In this document: positions 24,244-33,425 of the stretch, one piece after another
How the letters are laid out: each line of letters begins with the position of its first letter
Numbering within the stretch: position 1 is the stretch's first letter
Assembly: GCF_900109705.1 (NCBI RefSeq)
Contig: NZ_FOAI01000016.1
Span: 30,560 to 94,559, forward strand
From: Roseivivax marinus
GTDB taxonomy: Bacteria; Pseudomonadota; Alphaproteobacteria; Rhodobacterales; Rhodobacteraceae
DNA length: 64,000 nt
Reading direction: 5' to 3'
The notes under the pieces: generated by a model
What the model saw: the letters and a program-made list of their open reading frames with translations, nothing else
What the model was told of the DNA's origin: nothing
Database searches by the model: none
Translations under genes and position numbers: made by a program

Positions 24244-24666
24244 ATGATCCAATACGCGCTCCGCTGTGCCGACGGGCACGAATTCGACAGCTGGTTCCAG
24301 TCCGCCGCAGCCTTCGATGCGCTGTGGGGCAAGGGACTCCTGTCCTGCGCCACTTGCGGCTCGACCCATGTCGAGAAATCGTTGATGGCCCCCCGGGTCG
24401 CCGCATCCGATCGTTCCGAGGCGCGCCCGCTGGCAGAGCCGGCCTCGCCGCTCGCCAATGCGGCGGCGGCGCTCAGAAAGCACCTGACCGAAAATTCTGA
24501 CTACGTCGGACATGATTTTGTCGCCCAGGCGCGGGCGATGCACCTTGGCGAGGCGCCGGAACGCTCCATCTGGGGAGAGGCGCGGATCGAAGACGCGCGC
24601 GCCCTGGCCGAAGACGGCGTCCCCGTCGCGCCCCTGCCCCTCCTGCCGGCGCGCAAGACCAACTGA
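24244..24666 (+). CDS. DUF1178 family protein
   Basis: 140 residues. It begins MIQYALRCADGHEFDSWFQS, as in the family, with cysteines C8, C35 and C38 (CATCG), suggesting a small zinc site, then THVEKSLMAPRV. The middle is a low-complexity alanine-rich linker, and the C-terminal helix contains HLTENSDYVGHDF and GEARIEDARALAEDGVPVAPLPLLPAR. Function unknown. An alternative start overlapping waaA at 24187 adds residues unlike the family. Confidence 0.88.
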   Translation: MIQYALRCADGHEFDSWFQSAAAFDALWGKGLLSCATCGSTHVEKSLMAPRVAASDRSEARPLAEPASPLANAAAALRKHLTENSDYVGHDFVAQARAMHLGEAPERSIWGEARIEDARALAEDGVPVAPLPLLPARKTN

Positions 24667-24724
24667 GGGACGTCTGCGCGGGACGGCGGGTCCGGGCGCT
24701 CGCGTCCCCGGAAAGGAAACGTGA

Positions 24725-25372
24725 ATGCGCACCCTCGTCACCGGAGCGAATCGCGGCATCGGCGCCGCCCTGTGCGACACCCTCAAGGATCGCGGGCACG
24801 AGGTGCTGCCGACCGCGCGCCACTATGACGGGCTGGTCTCGCTGGATGTCACGGACCCCGGATCGCAGCGCGACCTTGCGCGGCGGCTGGCAGATGAGAC
24901 GATCGATACGCTGATCTGCAATGCGGGTGTCTTCCAAGACAAGAACGACAAGCTCGAGGACGGATTTTCCTCCGAGACATGGGCCAAGACCTTCGAGGTC
25001 AACGTCACGGGCGTTTTCCTGACGATCCAGTCGCTTCTGCCGATGCTGCGCCGCGCCGAGGATATTGGCAGGATCGCGATCATCGGCTCGGACCTCGGGT
25101 CGTCCGCCAGCGCGAACGGCGGGATGTATATCTACCGCGCGTCCAAGGCCGCGGTGCTGAACCTCGGCTTGAACCTCGCCCAGGACCTGAAGAAAGACGG
25201 CATCGCCGTGGGGGTCTACCACCCCGGCTGGGTGCAGACGGACATGGGCGGGACCGGCGGCAAGCTCACCCGCTCGGAGTCCGCGACCGGGCTCGCCGAC
25301 CGGATCGAGGCACTGGACCTCGACAGCACCGGCTGTTTCGAAGCCTGGGATGGTCGGGCGATGACGGTCTGA
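24725..25372 (+). CDS. Short-chain dehydrogenase/reductase
   Basis: 215 residues. The classical SDR pattern is present: nucleotide-binding TGANRGIG (6-13), the NAG motif (ICNAGVF), an active-site serine in IIGSDLGS, and the YxxxK catalytic pair Y137/K141 in YIYRASK, then the PGWVQTDMGG loop. It would carry out an NAD(P)-dependent redox reaction of unknown substrate. A GGAAAGGAAACG sequence gives the ribosome binding site. It is followed by a GTG-start NTF2-like gene 4 bp after its stop. Confidence 0.9.
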   Translation: MRTLVTGANRGIGAALCDTLKDRGHEVLPTARHYDGLVSLDVTDPGSQRDLARRLADETIDTLICNAGVFQDKNDKLEDGFSSETWAKTFEVNVTGVFLTIQSLLPMLRRAEDIGRIAIIGSDLGSSASANGGMYIYRASKAAVLNLGLNLAQDLKKDGIAVGVYHPGWVQTDMGGTGGKLTRSESATGLADRIEALDLDSTGCFEAWDGRAMTV

Positions 25373-25376
25373 GGGT

Positions 25377-25835
25377 GTGAGCCTGCCCCCCTCCCCCGAG
25401 GACATGCCGCACGCCTTCGCCCGCGCCTGGGCCTCCCGGGACGGCGCCGAGGTCGGCGCGCTTTTTTCCGAAGATGCGGAGTTCGTGAACGTGGTCGGTC
25501 TCTGGTGGCACGATCGAGACGCCATCGCGGACGCGCATGGCTACGCGCTCGGCAGTTTTTTCGCCGAGACCGAGCTGCGGCCCGGGGCCACGCGGGTCAA
25601 AAGGCTGTCTGACGACCACGCCATCGTGCAGTGCCGTTTTCGTCTGACCGGCCAGCGCACCCCTGATGGCAGGACCGCGGCCGCGCGCCGCACGATCCTC
25701 ACTTTCGTCGTCGAACGCCGAACCGATGGATGGATCGCCGTGGCGGCGCAGAACACCGACGTGGTCGAGGGGGCGGAGACGCTGGCACGCGACCGGGACG
25801 GCGCCCTGACCCCGACCGATTACCGCGGCACCTGA
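25377..25835 (+). CDS. NTF2-like (SgcJ/EcaC-type) small protein
   Basis: 152 residues with an NTF2/SnoaL fold pattern: AFARAWASRDGAEVGALFSEDAEFVNVVGLWWHDRDAI at the start, VKRLSDDHAIVQCRFRL in the middle and TILTFVVERRTDGWIAVAAQNTDVV at the end. This is typical of the SgcJ/EcaC family of uncertain activity. The start is GTG 25377, four bases after the dehydrogenase stop, so the two are probably one transcript. Substrate and role unknown. Confidence 0.75.
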   Translation: MSLPPSPEDMPHAFARAWASRDGAEVGALFSEDAEFVNVVGLWWHDRDAIADAHGYALGSFFAETELRPGATRVKRLSDDHAIVQCRFRLTGQRTPDGRTAAARRTILTFVVERRTDGWIAVAAQNTDVVEGAETLARDRDGALTPTDYRGT

Positions 25836-25875
25836 CGCCGTGGCGACACGCCCCGGCCCGTGCGCGCGGATCATC

Positions 25876-25904
25876 TTGCGAAGGCGATGCGGCGCGCATA
25901 CACC
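25876..25904 (+). promoter_or_regulatory. lysC promoter candidate
   Basis: TTGCGA (25876-25881) and TACACC (25899-25904) are separated by 17 bp and lie about 30 bp before the lysC start. No attenuator-like leader peptide is seen between them. Confidence 0.45.
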
Positions 25905-25933
25905 GCGCCACACCACATGTTCGGGAGCCCGAG

Positions 25934-27190
25934 ATGCCCGTCCTCGTCATGAAATTCGGTGGCACGTCCGTTGCCACGCTGGACCGCATCCGCCGCGCCG
26001 CCAAGCGCGTGGCCGTCGAGGTCTCCAAGGGCTACGACGTGATCGTCATCGTCTCCGCCATGTCCGGCAAGACCAACGAGCTCGTGGGATGGGTCAACGA
26101 GACCTCGCCGTTCTACGACGCGCGCGAATACGATGCCGTCGTCTCTTCGGGCGAGAACGTGACCGCGGGCCTGATGGCGCTGACGTTGCAGGAAATGGAA
26201 GTGCCCGCACGGTCCTGGCAGGGCTGGCAAGTGCCGCTTCTCACCACGTCCGCCCACGGTGCCGCGCGGATCGAGGACATCCCCCCCGCCAACATCATGC
26301 AGAAATTCGGCGAGGGGATGCGCGTGGCCGTGGTCGCGGGTTTTCAGGGGATCAGCCCCGAGGGCCGGATCACCACGCTGGGCCGGGGCGGCTCGGACAC
26401 CACCGCCGTCGCGTTCGCTGCCGCCTTCGAGGCCGAGCGCTGCGACATTTACACCGACGTGGACGGCGTCTACACCACCGACCCCCGTGTCTGCGCCAAG
26501 GCGCGCAAGCTCGACCGCATCGCCTTCGAGGAGATGCTTGAGCTTGCCTCGCTTGGCGCCAAGGTGCTGCAGACCCGCTCGGTCGAGCTGGCCATGCGCT
26601 ACAACGTGAAGCTGCGGGTTCTGTCGAGCTTCGAGGAGCCATCCGACGAGGCCGGAACCCTCGTCTGCGGAGAGGATCAGATCATGGAATCGAACATCGT
26701 TTCGGGCGTCGCCTTCTCGCGCGAGGAGGCCAAGGTCACGCTGGTGACCATCGCCGACCAGCCCGGCATCGCCGCTGCCATCTTCGGCACGTTGGCCGAG
26801 GCAGGCGTGAACGTGGACATGATCGTGCAGAACGTGTCCGAGACCGACTACCAGGGTCACGAGGGCCGTGTGACGGACATGACGTTCTCGTGCCCGACGG
26901 ATCAGCTCAAGCGCGCCGAGAAGGCGCTCGAGGCCGCGCGCGACGCGGGCCGCCTGAAATTCGATCAGCTCTGGGCCGAGACCGACGTGGCCAAGGTGTC
27001 GGTGGTGGGGATCGGCATGCGCAGCCATGCCGGCGTCGCCGCCAAGATGTTCGAGACGCTCGCCGCCGAAAACATCAACATCAAGGTGATCGCGACCTCC
27101 GAGATCAAGATCTCGGTGCTGATCGAGCGCAAGTACCTCGAACTCGCCGTCCAGGCGCTGCACGACGCGTTCGAACTGGAACGGGCCTGA
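25934..27190 (+). CDS. lysC: Aspartate kinase
   Basis: 418 residues. The amino-acid kinase domain starts LVMKFGGTSVATLDRI and includes VIVSAMSGKTNELV, VVSSGENVTAGLM, TTLGRGGSDTTAVAFA and the CDIYTDVDGVYTTDPR loop. Two C-terminal ACT domains follow (TIADQPGIAAAIFGTLAEAGVNVDMIVQNVS and GIGMRSHAGVAAKMFETLAAENINI), which bind feedback-inhibitory lysine or threonine. It makes aspartyl phosphate for lysine, threonine, methionine and isoleucine. The start at 25934 lies after GGGAGCCCGAG; the frame runs upstream through the preceding gene. In this order, lysC next to ptsP is usual in alphaproteobacteria. Confidence 0.96.
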   Translation: MPVLVMKFGGTSVATLDRIRRAAKRVAVEVSKGYDVIVIVSAMSGKTNELVGWVNETSPFYDAREYDAVVSSGENVTAGLMALTLQEMEVPARSWQGWQVPLLTTSAHGAARIEDIPPANIMQKFGEGMRVAVVAGFQGISPEGRITTLGRGGSDTTAVAFAAAFEAERCDIYTDVDGVYTTDPRVCAKARKLDRIAFEEMLELASLGAKVLQTRSVELAMRYNVKLRVLSSFEEPSDEAGTLVCGEDQIMESNIVSGVAFSREEAKVTLVTIADQPGIAAAIFGTLAEAGVNVDMIVQNVSETDYQGHEGRVTDMTFSCPTDQLKRAEKALEAARDAGRLKFDQLWAETDVAKVSVVGIGMRSHAGVAAKMFETLAAENINIKVIATSEIKISVLIERKYLELAVQALHDAFELERA

Positions 27191-27252
27191 CCCGCGGAGG
27201 GCACAGACGCGCGATCTGACGCCTTCGGGCGTCGGACAAGGCCCGCGGCCCT

Positions 27253-27298
27253 TTCCTCGGACCGAATGTGTCGACTATAGCTGGAACGCTGATTCCAG
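27253..27298 (+). promoter_or_regulatory. ptsP promoter and leader inverted repeat
   Basis: TTCCTC (27253-27258), a 17-bp spacer and TATAGC (27276-27281) form a plausible promoter. Immediately after it CTGGAA (27281-27286) and TTCCAG (27293-27298) form a perfect 6-bp inverted repeat with a 6-nt centre, in the place of an operator or a leader hairpin. Confidence 0.4.
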
Positions 27299-27309
27299 AA
27301 CGGGGCGCT

Positions 27310-29547
27310 ATGCCGGACCGCACCGAAACCGAGAGCCGAAAGCTGCTCGGCCGCCTCCGCGACACGATGGCGGAGGAGGCCGCGGGACAGGAGCGTCTCG
27401 ACAAGATCACCCACCTGACGGCGGACTCGATGGGCACCGAGGTGTGCTCCATCTACCTGTTCCGGGACGAGGACACGCTCGAGCTCTGCGCGACCGAGGG
27501 CCTCAAGGCCGAGGCGGTCCACCACACCCGAATGCGGCTCGGAGAGGGCCTCGTCGGCCGGGTGGCGCGGTCGGGCAAGATGATCAACACCGCCGACGCA
27601 CCGGCCGAACGCGGCTTCCGCTACATGCCCGAAACCGGCGAGGAAATTTACTCGTCTTTCCTGGGCGTGCCGATCCAGCGGCTGGGCGAGAAGCTGGGCG
27701 TGCTGGTGGTGCAGTCCAAGCAGCAGCGCGCGTTCACAGACGACGAGGTCTACGCCCTCGAAGTGGTGGCGATGGTGCTGGCCGAGATGGCCGAGCTCGG
27801 CGCCTTCGTCGGCGAGGGCGCGGCGCTGAAGGCGCGTCACACGCAGGCGGTTATGTTCCGCGGCACGATGGGACAGGAGGGCGCCGCCGAGGGCCATGTC
27901 TGGCTGCACGAACCGCGCGTGGTGGTCACCAACCTCGTGGCCGACGATCCCGAGCGCGAAATGGAACGGCTGCACGAAGCCGTCGATCAGCTGCGGGTGA
28001 GCGTCGACCAGATCGTCGCCTCGGCGCAGGATCCCGAGCAGGTGCAGGTGCTCGAGGCCTACCGGATGTTCGCCAACTCCAAGGGCTGGCTGCGGCGCAT
28101 GGAGCAGGACATCGAGCGCGGGCTGTCCGCCGAGTCGGCCGTGGAGAAAGAGCAGTCGAACGCCCGCGCCCGGATGAGCCAGGTGACCGACGCCTACCTG
28201 CGCGAGCGCCTGCAGGACCTCGACGACCTGTCGAACCGGCTGCTGCGCCTGCTGACCGGACAGGGAAAGGAGACCGGTGCGGAATTGCCGCCCGATCCCG
28301 TTCTGGTGGCCCGCAACATCGGGCCCGGCGAGCTTCTGGAATACGGACGATCGCTGCGCGGCGTGATCCTCGAGGAGGGGTCCGTGGGCAGTCACGCGGC
28401 CATCGTCGCCCGCGCGCTGGCGATCCCGCTGGTGATCCACGCAGGGCGGATCACCACCGAGGCGCTGAACGGCGATCACGTCCTTCTCGACGGCGATCAG
28501 GGCGTGGTGCACCTGCGGCCGGACGACAGCGTCGTCACGGCGTTCCGCGACAAGATGGCGATGCAGGCGCAGGCTCTGGAACGCTATGCCTCGATCCGCG
28601 ACACCGAGTGCGTGACCGCCTGCGGCGCCCGGGTGAACCTGCACATGAACGCGGGCCTGATGGCCGATCTGCCGAGCCTCGACAATTCCGGCGCCGAGGG
28701 CGTGGGTCTCTTCCGCACCGAGCTGCAATTCCTCATCCGCAACCAGATGCCCAAGCGCAACGAGCTGGCCGCGCTCTATGCCCGCGTCCTCGACGCGAGC
28801 GGCGGCAAGCGGGTTGTGTTCCGCACGCTCGACATCGGCTCGGACAAGGTCCTGCCCTACATGAAACCCAATGACGAGCCGAACCCCGCGCTCGGTTGGC
28901 GGGCGATCCGGGTGGGGCTCGACAAGCCGGGCGTGCTGCGGATGCAGCTTCAGGCGCTCTTGAGGGCCGCCAAGGGCCGCCCACTGTCGATCATGTTCCC
29001 CTTCGTCGCCCAGCTCGACGAGTTCCGCGCCGCCCGCGCCGAGATGGACAAGGCCATCGCCCGAGAAACGCGGCTGGGCCACCAGCTGCCAGAACGGATC
29101 GAGGTGGGCACCATGCTCGAGACCCCGAGCCTCGCCTACGCACCGGACGGGTTCTTCCGCGAGGTGGATTTCATCTCGATCGGCGGCAACGACCTCAAGC
29201 AGTTCTTCTTTGCCGCAGATCGCGAGAACGAGCGGGTGCGCCGGCGCTACGACACGCTCAACACGTCGTTCCTGACCTTCCTCGAGCGCGTGGTGATGCG
29301 CTGCGAGGAGGCCGGCACGCCGCTGTCCTTCTGCGGCGAGGATGCCGGCCGGCCGATTGAGGCGCTTTGTCTTGCCGCCATCGGGTTGCGGTCGCTGTCC
29401 ATGCGCGCGCCGTCCATCGGTCCGGTGAAGCATCTGATGCTGCGCTCGAACCTCGACGAGGTGCGCGAGGTCATCCTCGAAGCGCGGGCCCAGGACGCCC
29501 AGTCGGTGCGGCCCGCGGTGATGGAATACCTGCGCGGGGCGGGGTGA
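27310..29547 (+). CDS. ptsP: Phosphoenolpyruvate-protein phosphotransferase PtsP (EI-Ntr)
   Basis: 745 residues. An N-terminal GAF domain (about 20-160, LTADSMGTEVCSIYLFR and LVGRVARSGKMINTADAP) is followed by enzyme I domains. The phospho-accepting histidine is H362 in GSHAAIVARALAIP, and the C-terminal TIM barrel has GLFRTELQFL, the IEVGTMLETPSLA and SIGGNDLKQF motifs and catalytic C675 in FCGEDAGRP. It starts the nitrogen phosphotransferase relay (EI-Ntr to NPr to EIIA-Ntr), a regulatory rather than sugar-importing chain that responds to glutamine. The start ATG 27310 is chosen over an upstream GTG at 27268 because the family begins here. Confidence 0.95.
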   Translation: MPDRTETESRKLLGRLRDTMAEEAAGQERLDKITHLTADSMGTEVCSIYLFRDEDTLELCATEGLKAEAVHHTRMRLGEGLVGRVARSGKMINTADAPAERGFRYMPETGEEIYSSFLGVPIQRLGEKLGVLVVQSKQQRAFTDDEVYALEVVAMVLAEMAELGAFVGEGAALKARHTQAVMFRGTMGQEGAAEGHVWLHEPRVVVTNLVADDPEREMERLHEAVDQLRVSVDQIVASAQDPEQVQVLEAYRMFANSKGWLRRMEQDIERGLSAESAVEKEQSNARARMSQVTDAYLRERLQDLDDLSNRLLRLLTGQGKETGAELPPDPVLVARNIGPGELLEYGRSLRGVILEEGSVGSHAAIVARALAIPLVIHAGRITTEALNGDHVLLDGDQGVVHLRPDDSVVTAFRDKMAMQAQALERYASIRDTECVTACGARVNLHMNAGLMADLPSLDNSGAEGVGLFRTELQFLIRNQMPKRNELAALYARVLDASGGKRVVFRTLDIGSDKVLPYMKPNDEPNPALGWRAIRVGLDKPGVLRMQLQALLRAAKGRPLSIMFPFVAQLDEFRAARAEMDKAIARETRLGHQLPERIEVGTMLETPSLAYAPDGFFREVDFISIGGNDLKQFFFAADRENERVRRRYDTLNTSFLTFLERVVMRCEEAGTPLSFCGEDAGRPIEALCLAAIGLRSLSMRAPSIGPVKHLMLRSNLDEVREVILEARAQDAQSVRPAVMEYLRGAG

Positions 29548-29920
29548 ACCCCATTTCACGATGGCCGAGCCGCGTGCTGCCAGGCGGAAAGGCCGGTGGC
29601 ATGTCTCGTGGTCGAACTATCCGTCTGGCAGCGTCATGCGGCCGGACACGCCACCCGGATCGAGATCCGGCGACGTCGGCACGGGAAACGCCCGGAGCGG
29701 GCTTCGCCGCGACCGGGCGCCCGTTCCTTGCGGTCGGATCCTGCGGCCGTTCTGACCTGCGGATCCCGCAGAACTCGCCCCGTTCTGGGGCGGGCGCATG
29801 CGGCGCTTCGGCCGCGTGCCGGTGACCGGGGCCATTCACCTCCCCGCGCCACGTGGCCCGTTCAAGATGCCTCGGGATGCCTAATACGACGTTAAGGACG
29901 TGGACGCCCCGCGCCGGCGC
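29548..29920. other. Non-coding region after ptsP
   Basis: 373 bp of GC-rich sequence between the convergent ptsP and EcsC genes. All frames here are short and lack recognisable motifs. A stem-loop (29776-29781 CGCCCC with 29787-29792 GGGGCG) could help end transcription. No RNA gene is recognised. Confidence 0.5.
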
Positions 29921-30688
29921 TCACGCCTTCTCGAGCGCGAGGCGGAACGCTTCGGTCATCTCGGCACGGCTGCGCCCGGTGTCCTCGGCAAGCCGGCGGA
30001 GGCCGAAATGCACCGCGGCCATCTCCTGATAGTAGCTGGTGTAGGCATAGTTCGTCGCTGCCCCGGCGGCGGCGCCCAGCACCGGCACCGTCTGCGCGGC
30101 AAGCTTCTGACCCATCACGGTCGCGAGACGCGGCGCGACGCGGGCGATCATGCCATGCACCGTCGCACCGGTCAGCGCGACCCGGGCCGAGAGGAACGCC
30201 ATGTCCACGCCGTCGTCGGCCTCTAGCGGACCGGCGGAGGCGAAGACGCTCAGGCATTCTTTCTGAATCTCGGGATCGGAGGGATCGTAGCCGTTCTCGG
30301 CCGCGACGCCCTGGATCGCGCGCAAAAGCACGGTGGTCGTCACCGGGACCTCGGCCAGCGCGGTGGGCAGGCCGCCTGCCCCGCCCGCGGCGCCCATTGC
30401 CGTGGTCAGCGCGGTGTTCAGCCAACTGCGCTGATCCGGGACCACCCCGCGTGAGCGCTGCGCCATGGACAGCGCATTCTCGAGCGCCCGCTCGGTGATC
30501 GATTCCAGCCGGTCCTTGATCCGGTCGGGCAGGCGTTCGAGCAGGTTCTCGGCCTGACTGCCAATGACGTTCAGCACCTGCAGGCCCACGCCTCCGGCGC
30601 GCTTGTGGCGTCGCGCAAGCGACGTCAGGCGGCGGTCGGCATCGGCGGTGACAAGCGGTGCGGCGTGGTCGATCTCGGGCATGTCCAT
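29921..30688 (-). CDS. EcsC family protein
   Basis: 255 residues. The EcsC pattern is visible as long amphipathic/hydrophobic helices: SLARRHKRAGGVGLQVLNVIGSQAENLLERLPDRIKDRLE, glycine-rich TAMGAAGGAGGLPTALAEVPVTTTVLLRAIQ, then YDPSDPEIQKECLSVFA and a C-terminal VPVLGAAAGAATNYAYTSYYQEMAAVHFGLRRLA. EcsC is named for a Bacillus protein encoded with an ABC transporter; its activity is unknown. Two closely spaced starts are possible (30688 or 30682). The neighbouring acetyltransferase gene lies 32 bp upstream in the same direction. Confidence 0.88.
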   Translation of the reverse strand: MDMPEIDHAAPLVTADADRRLTSLARRHKRAGGVGLQVLNVIGSQAENLLERLPDRIKDRLESITERALENALSMAQRSRGVVPDQRSWLNTALTTAMGAAGGAGGLPTALAEVPVTTTVLLRAIQGVAAENGYDPSDPEIQKECLSVFASAGPLEADDGVDMAFLSARVALTGATVHGMIARVAPRLATVMGQKLAAQTVPVLGAAAGAATNYAYTSYYQEMAAVHFGLRRLAEDTGRSRAEMTEAFRLALEKA

Positions 30689-30720
30689 GGGCTTCAAGAT
30701 CGGGATTCCGCTGCGATGTT

Positions 30721-31230
30721 TCAATCCTGGACGGGATGCACGCCGTCGAAACGGGTCACCGGACCTGACACGCCCTGCCACGCGTCCGCGGCCAGTTCCA
30801 CGCCGAGAACACGGTCCGGGTTCGTGGGCGGGGGCATCTCGATGCCGTCCAGCCGATCGAAGCCGAAGCGCGAGTAGTAGGGTCGGTCGCCCACCAGCAG
30901 CACACGCGCCCATCCCGCGGCTTCGGCCGCCGCCAGTGTGTCGCGAATGAGCGCGCCGCCCAGCCCCTCGCCCTGCGCGGTCGGGTGCACGGCGACGGGC
31001 CCGAGCAACAGAGTCGGGGCCCCGCCCGCCAGCACCGGCCAGTAACGGATGGCACCGCCGAGAAAGCCACCCTCGGCGGCGCGGGCGGTGCGGCAGAGAT
31101 CGGGCACGGGGTCTACGCCGTCGCGAAGGCGATAGGACGACAGCGCCGTGCGCCCGGGCGCGAAGCACAGGTCATAAAGGGCCTCGATCTCCCAGGCATC
31201 CTCGGGCGTCTCGATCGCGATGCGGTACAT
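30721..31230 (-). CDS. GNAT family N-acetyltransferase (YhbS-like)
   Basis: 169 residues. The acetyl-CoA motif is LLLGPVAVHPTAQGEGLGGALIRDTLAAAEAAG (about 83-115), followed by the strand VLLVGDRPYYSRFGFDRLDGIEMPPPTNPDRVLGVEL typical of YhbS-type N-acetyltransferases. The Q-G-E-G-L-G-G loop binds the cofactor. The substrate is unknown. The start at 31230 (MYRIAIETPED) is preferred. It probably shares a transcript with the downstream EcsC gene and is divergent from the flavin reductase gene. Confidence 0.88.
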   Translation of the reverse strand: MYRIAIETPEDAWEIEALYDLCFAPGRTALSSYRLRDGVDPVPDLCRTARAAEGGFLGGAIRYWPVLAGGAPTLLLGPVAVHPTAQGEGLGGALIRDTLAAAEAAGWARVLLVGDRPYYSRFGFDRLDGIEMPPPTNPDRVLGVELAADAWQGVSGPVTRFDGVHPVQD

Positions 31231-31365
31231 GGTGCCCGGATCCCCAAGCGGTGCGGAGCGTTGAAATCGGCGGCGCGCCGTGCAAGCTCCGCCCCGGGGG
31301 CGCGTAGCACCTGCGCGCGCGCCCCGCAAACTGCGGCCGCCCGGGCCGCCCGGCAAGGAGAGACC

Positions 31366-31971
31366 ATGTTCTACCGCCCCGAAGACGGCCACGGCCTGCC
31401 GCACAATCCGTTCAACGCGGTGGTCACGCCGCGGCCCATCGGCTGGATCTCGACGCGTGGCGCGGACGGCTCGGAGAACCTCGCGCCTTACTCGTTCTTC
31501 AACGCGGTCGCCTATGTCCCGCCGCAGGTCATGTTCGCCTCGACCTCGGCCAAGGAGGATCGCGGCGACACCAAGGACAGCGTCGCCAACATCCGCGAGA
31601 CCGAAGTTTTCTGCGTTAATATAGTGGCTTACGACCAGCGCCATGTGATGAACACGACCTCGGGGCCGTGGCCGAAGGACGAGGACGAGTTCGATCTTTC
31701 GGGCGCGCCGCGGGCGGACTGCGAGGCGATTCCGTGTTCGCGCGTGGCCGACAGTCCGGCGAGTCTCGAATGTCGGCTGACGCAGATCGTGAAGCTGCCG
31801 GGCGAAGCGAACTTCGTGGTGTTCGGCGAGGTGGTGGGCGTTCACCTGCGCGACGATTGCCTCGTGGACGGAATCTTCGATGTGCTGAAGTTCAACCCGC
31901 TCTCGCGGATGGGCTACCAGGACTACACCGTGGTCCGGGAGAAATTCGCCCTGAAACGGCCGGGCCAGTAA
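31366..31971 (+). CDS. Flavin reductase-like FMN-binding protein
   Basis: 201 residues. The split-barrel flavin reductase domain is recognisable from FNAVVTPRPIGWISTRGADGSENLAPYSFFNAVAYVPPQVMFAST, then DSVANIRETEVFCVNIVAYDQ, and VVFGEVVGVHLRDDCLVDGIFDVLKFNPLSRMGYQDYTVV at the end. Such proteins bind FMN and either reduce it with NAD(P)H for a partner monooxygenase or work as small flavoproteins. A strong AAGGAGAGACC precedes ATG 31366; the frame is open much further upstream but only this start fits the family. No monooxygenase partner lies beside it. Confidence 0.9.
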   Translation: MFYRPEDGHGLPHNPFNAVVTPRPIGWISTRGADGSENLAPYSFFNAVAYVPPQVMFASTSAKEDRGDTKDSVANIRETEVFCVNIVAYDQRHVMNTTSGPWPKDEDEFDLSGAPRADCEAIPCSRVADSPASLECRLTQIVKLPGEANFVVFGEVVGVHLRDDCLVDGIFDVLKFNPLSRMGYQDYTVVREKFALKRPGQ

Positions 31972-32323
31972 GCGTATGGCTTGCGTATGGCTTCGGTCCA
32001 GCTGTCGCGTCGGGCCGAAGCGTCCGCGAATGACGGCCGCTCGGCCCCGAGCGGAGGCCTGATCGCGGGGCCCGCCGCGGGGGCCGTGAAACAGAGGCGG
32101 GCCCCACCGGACCGCCGGTCACGGGGGCCCGGTTCCAGCCCTCGCGGTCCGGTTCGAGGCCGGCCGCCGACAGGTCACGGCGGCACCAGTTCGCGCAGGG
32201 TCGGCGGCGGTCTGGGCGGAGGCGCCGCAGCGTGGTATGCCCCACGCAGCACCGAGGGAGGGAGCGATGGACCAGAACCTTTGACCGATACGACCTGACA
32301 CGTCTCGTCAAAGGAGGCTCTTC
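31972..32323. other. Non-coding region with short direct repeat
   Basis: 352 bp between two rightward genes. An 11-bp sequence GCGTATGGCTT is repeated directly at 31972-31982 and 31983-31993, beginning at the last bases of the flavin reductase stop. The rest is GC-rich with short frames only; the promoter of the acetyltransferase gene must be here, but no clear boxes are seen. Confidence 0.5.
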
Positions 32324-32977
32324 ATGCCTGCCACGCTTCCCGACGCGCGCACCGCGCATCCCATCGTCCTGCCCGATGGCACTCCCCATTCCGGCACCGT
32401 CTTCCTGAACGCGGTCATCGACCATCCGCGCATAGAGATCGGCGACTACACCTACGCCTCCGATTTCGACCCGCCCGGCCCCGAGGAGGGCTGGGCCGCG
32501 CGGCTGGCGCCCTATCTCTTCGACTTCGCGGAAGAGCGCCTGCGGATCGGCAGGTTCTGCCAGATCGCCCACGGCGTGCGGTTCGTCGGCTCCGCCGCGA
32601 ACCATGCGACGCGGACGCTGAGCAGCTTTCCCTTCCAGGTGTTCTCGCCCGAGCGGATGCACGGCTACGCGCCCGACACCCGTGACACCGTGGTCGGCCA
32701 CGACGTCTGGCTCGGATACGGCGCGCTGGTCTGTCCCGGCGCGCGCATCGGCAACGGGGTCTTCGTCGGGGCGGGCGCGGTGGTGCGCGGCACGGTGCCC
32801 GACTACGCCGTGGTCATGGGGAACCCGGCCCGGGTGGTGCGCATGCGCTTTTCCGATGCCGAGATCGCGACGCTTCTGCGGCTGGCGTGGTGGGACTGGC
32901 CGCCCGAGGCCATCGCCCGCGCGCAGCCGGCGCTCGAGGCCGGGGACGTGGAGGCGCTGGCGGCACTGGCGCCCTGA
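32324..32977 (+). CDS. CatB/Vat-type hexapeptide O-acetyltransferase
   Basis: 217 residues with a left-handed beta-helix made of hexapeptide repeats (IGDYTYASDF, then IGRFCQIAHGVRFVGS, VGHDVWLGYGALVCPGARIGNGVFVGAGAVVRG). The catalytic histidine is H94 in the xenobiotic acetyltransferase motif AANHATRTLSSFPFQVF. Relatives acetylate chloramphenicol or streptogramins, but chromosomal members often act on sugars or other hydroxyls, so resistance should not be assumed. An AAAGGAGGCTCTTC site precedes the start. Standalone gene. Confidence 0.87.
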   Translation: MPATLPDARTAHPIVLPDGTPHSGTVFLNAVIDHPRIEIGDYTYASDFDPPGPEEGWAARLAPYLFDFAEERLRIGRFCQIAHGVRFVGSAANHATRTLSSFPFQVFSPERMHGYAPDTRDTVVGHDVWLGYGALVCPGARIGNGVFVGAGAVVRGTVPDYAVVMGNPARVVRMRFSDAEIATLLRLAWWDWPPEAIARAQPALEAGDVEALAALAP

Positions 32978-33425
32978 GGCGGGGTCCGTCTCGGGACGGT
33001 CGGGCACGTGCTGCCTCGTGCACCGGAGCCGGCGAGGCATCGCCGGCGGCGTGTCACTTTCCGGCCTTCCGGGGTGCGAAGGGGGCGGAACGAGGCCGCT
33101 GACACCCCGCTCCCGGGCTCCTCCGGGCGCGGCGCGTCAGTTTGCCTTGTCCGTTCGCTTCGTACGGGCACGCGAAGAAGGCGGAGGGGCTACCGCCGAC
33201 GCGTGGTCGCGCCTCGGGAACGGACCTGTCCGCAAGGTTTCGGCAGATCGTCGCGGCGATACGCTTTGCCGACGGCCCGAACCCGTCGGCGGATACCTTC
33301 GGAGGCTGCCGCAGGCGGGCCGGGCGTTGCGGGACACTGTAGGCGTTCGCGCCTCCGAGGCGTGAACACAGGGCACGAAGCGGGGGATCAGGCGCCCCGG
33401 GTCGTCCGCTCGCCTCCCACCGGAC
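32978..33425. other. Non-coding region between acetyltransferase and sulP
   Basis: About 450 bp between convergent genes. It holds only short GC-driven frames on both strands and several GC hairpins; no tRNA, RNase P or other known RNA signature was found. Confidence 0.5.

Noticed and set aside
26965..29559. 864-codon antisense frame over lysC/ptsP
   Set aside because: It is a shadow of ptsP, which has all catalytic motifs; the antisense protein is His/Arg/Gly-rich and unlike any family.
32324..32977. Chloramphenicol/streptogramin resistance gene
   Set aside because: The CatB/Vat fold and catalytic His fit, but there is no mobile context and many chromosomal relatives act on other substrates, so resistance is not claimed.
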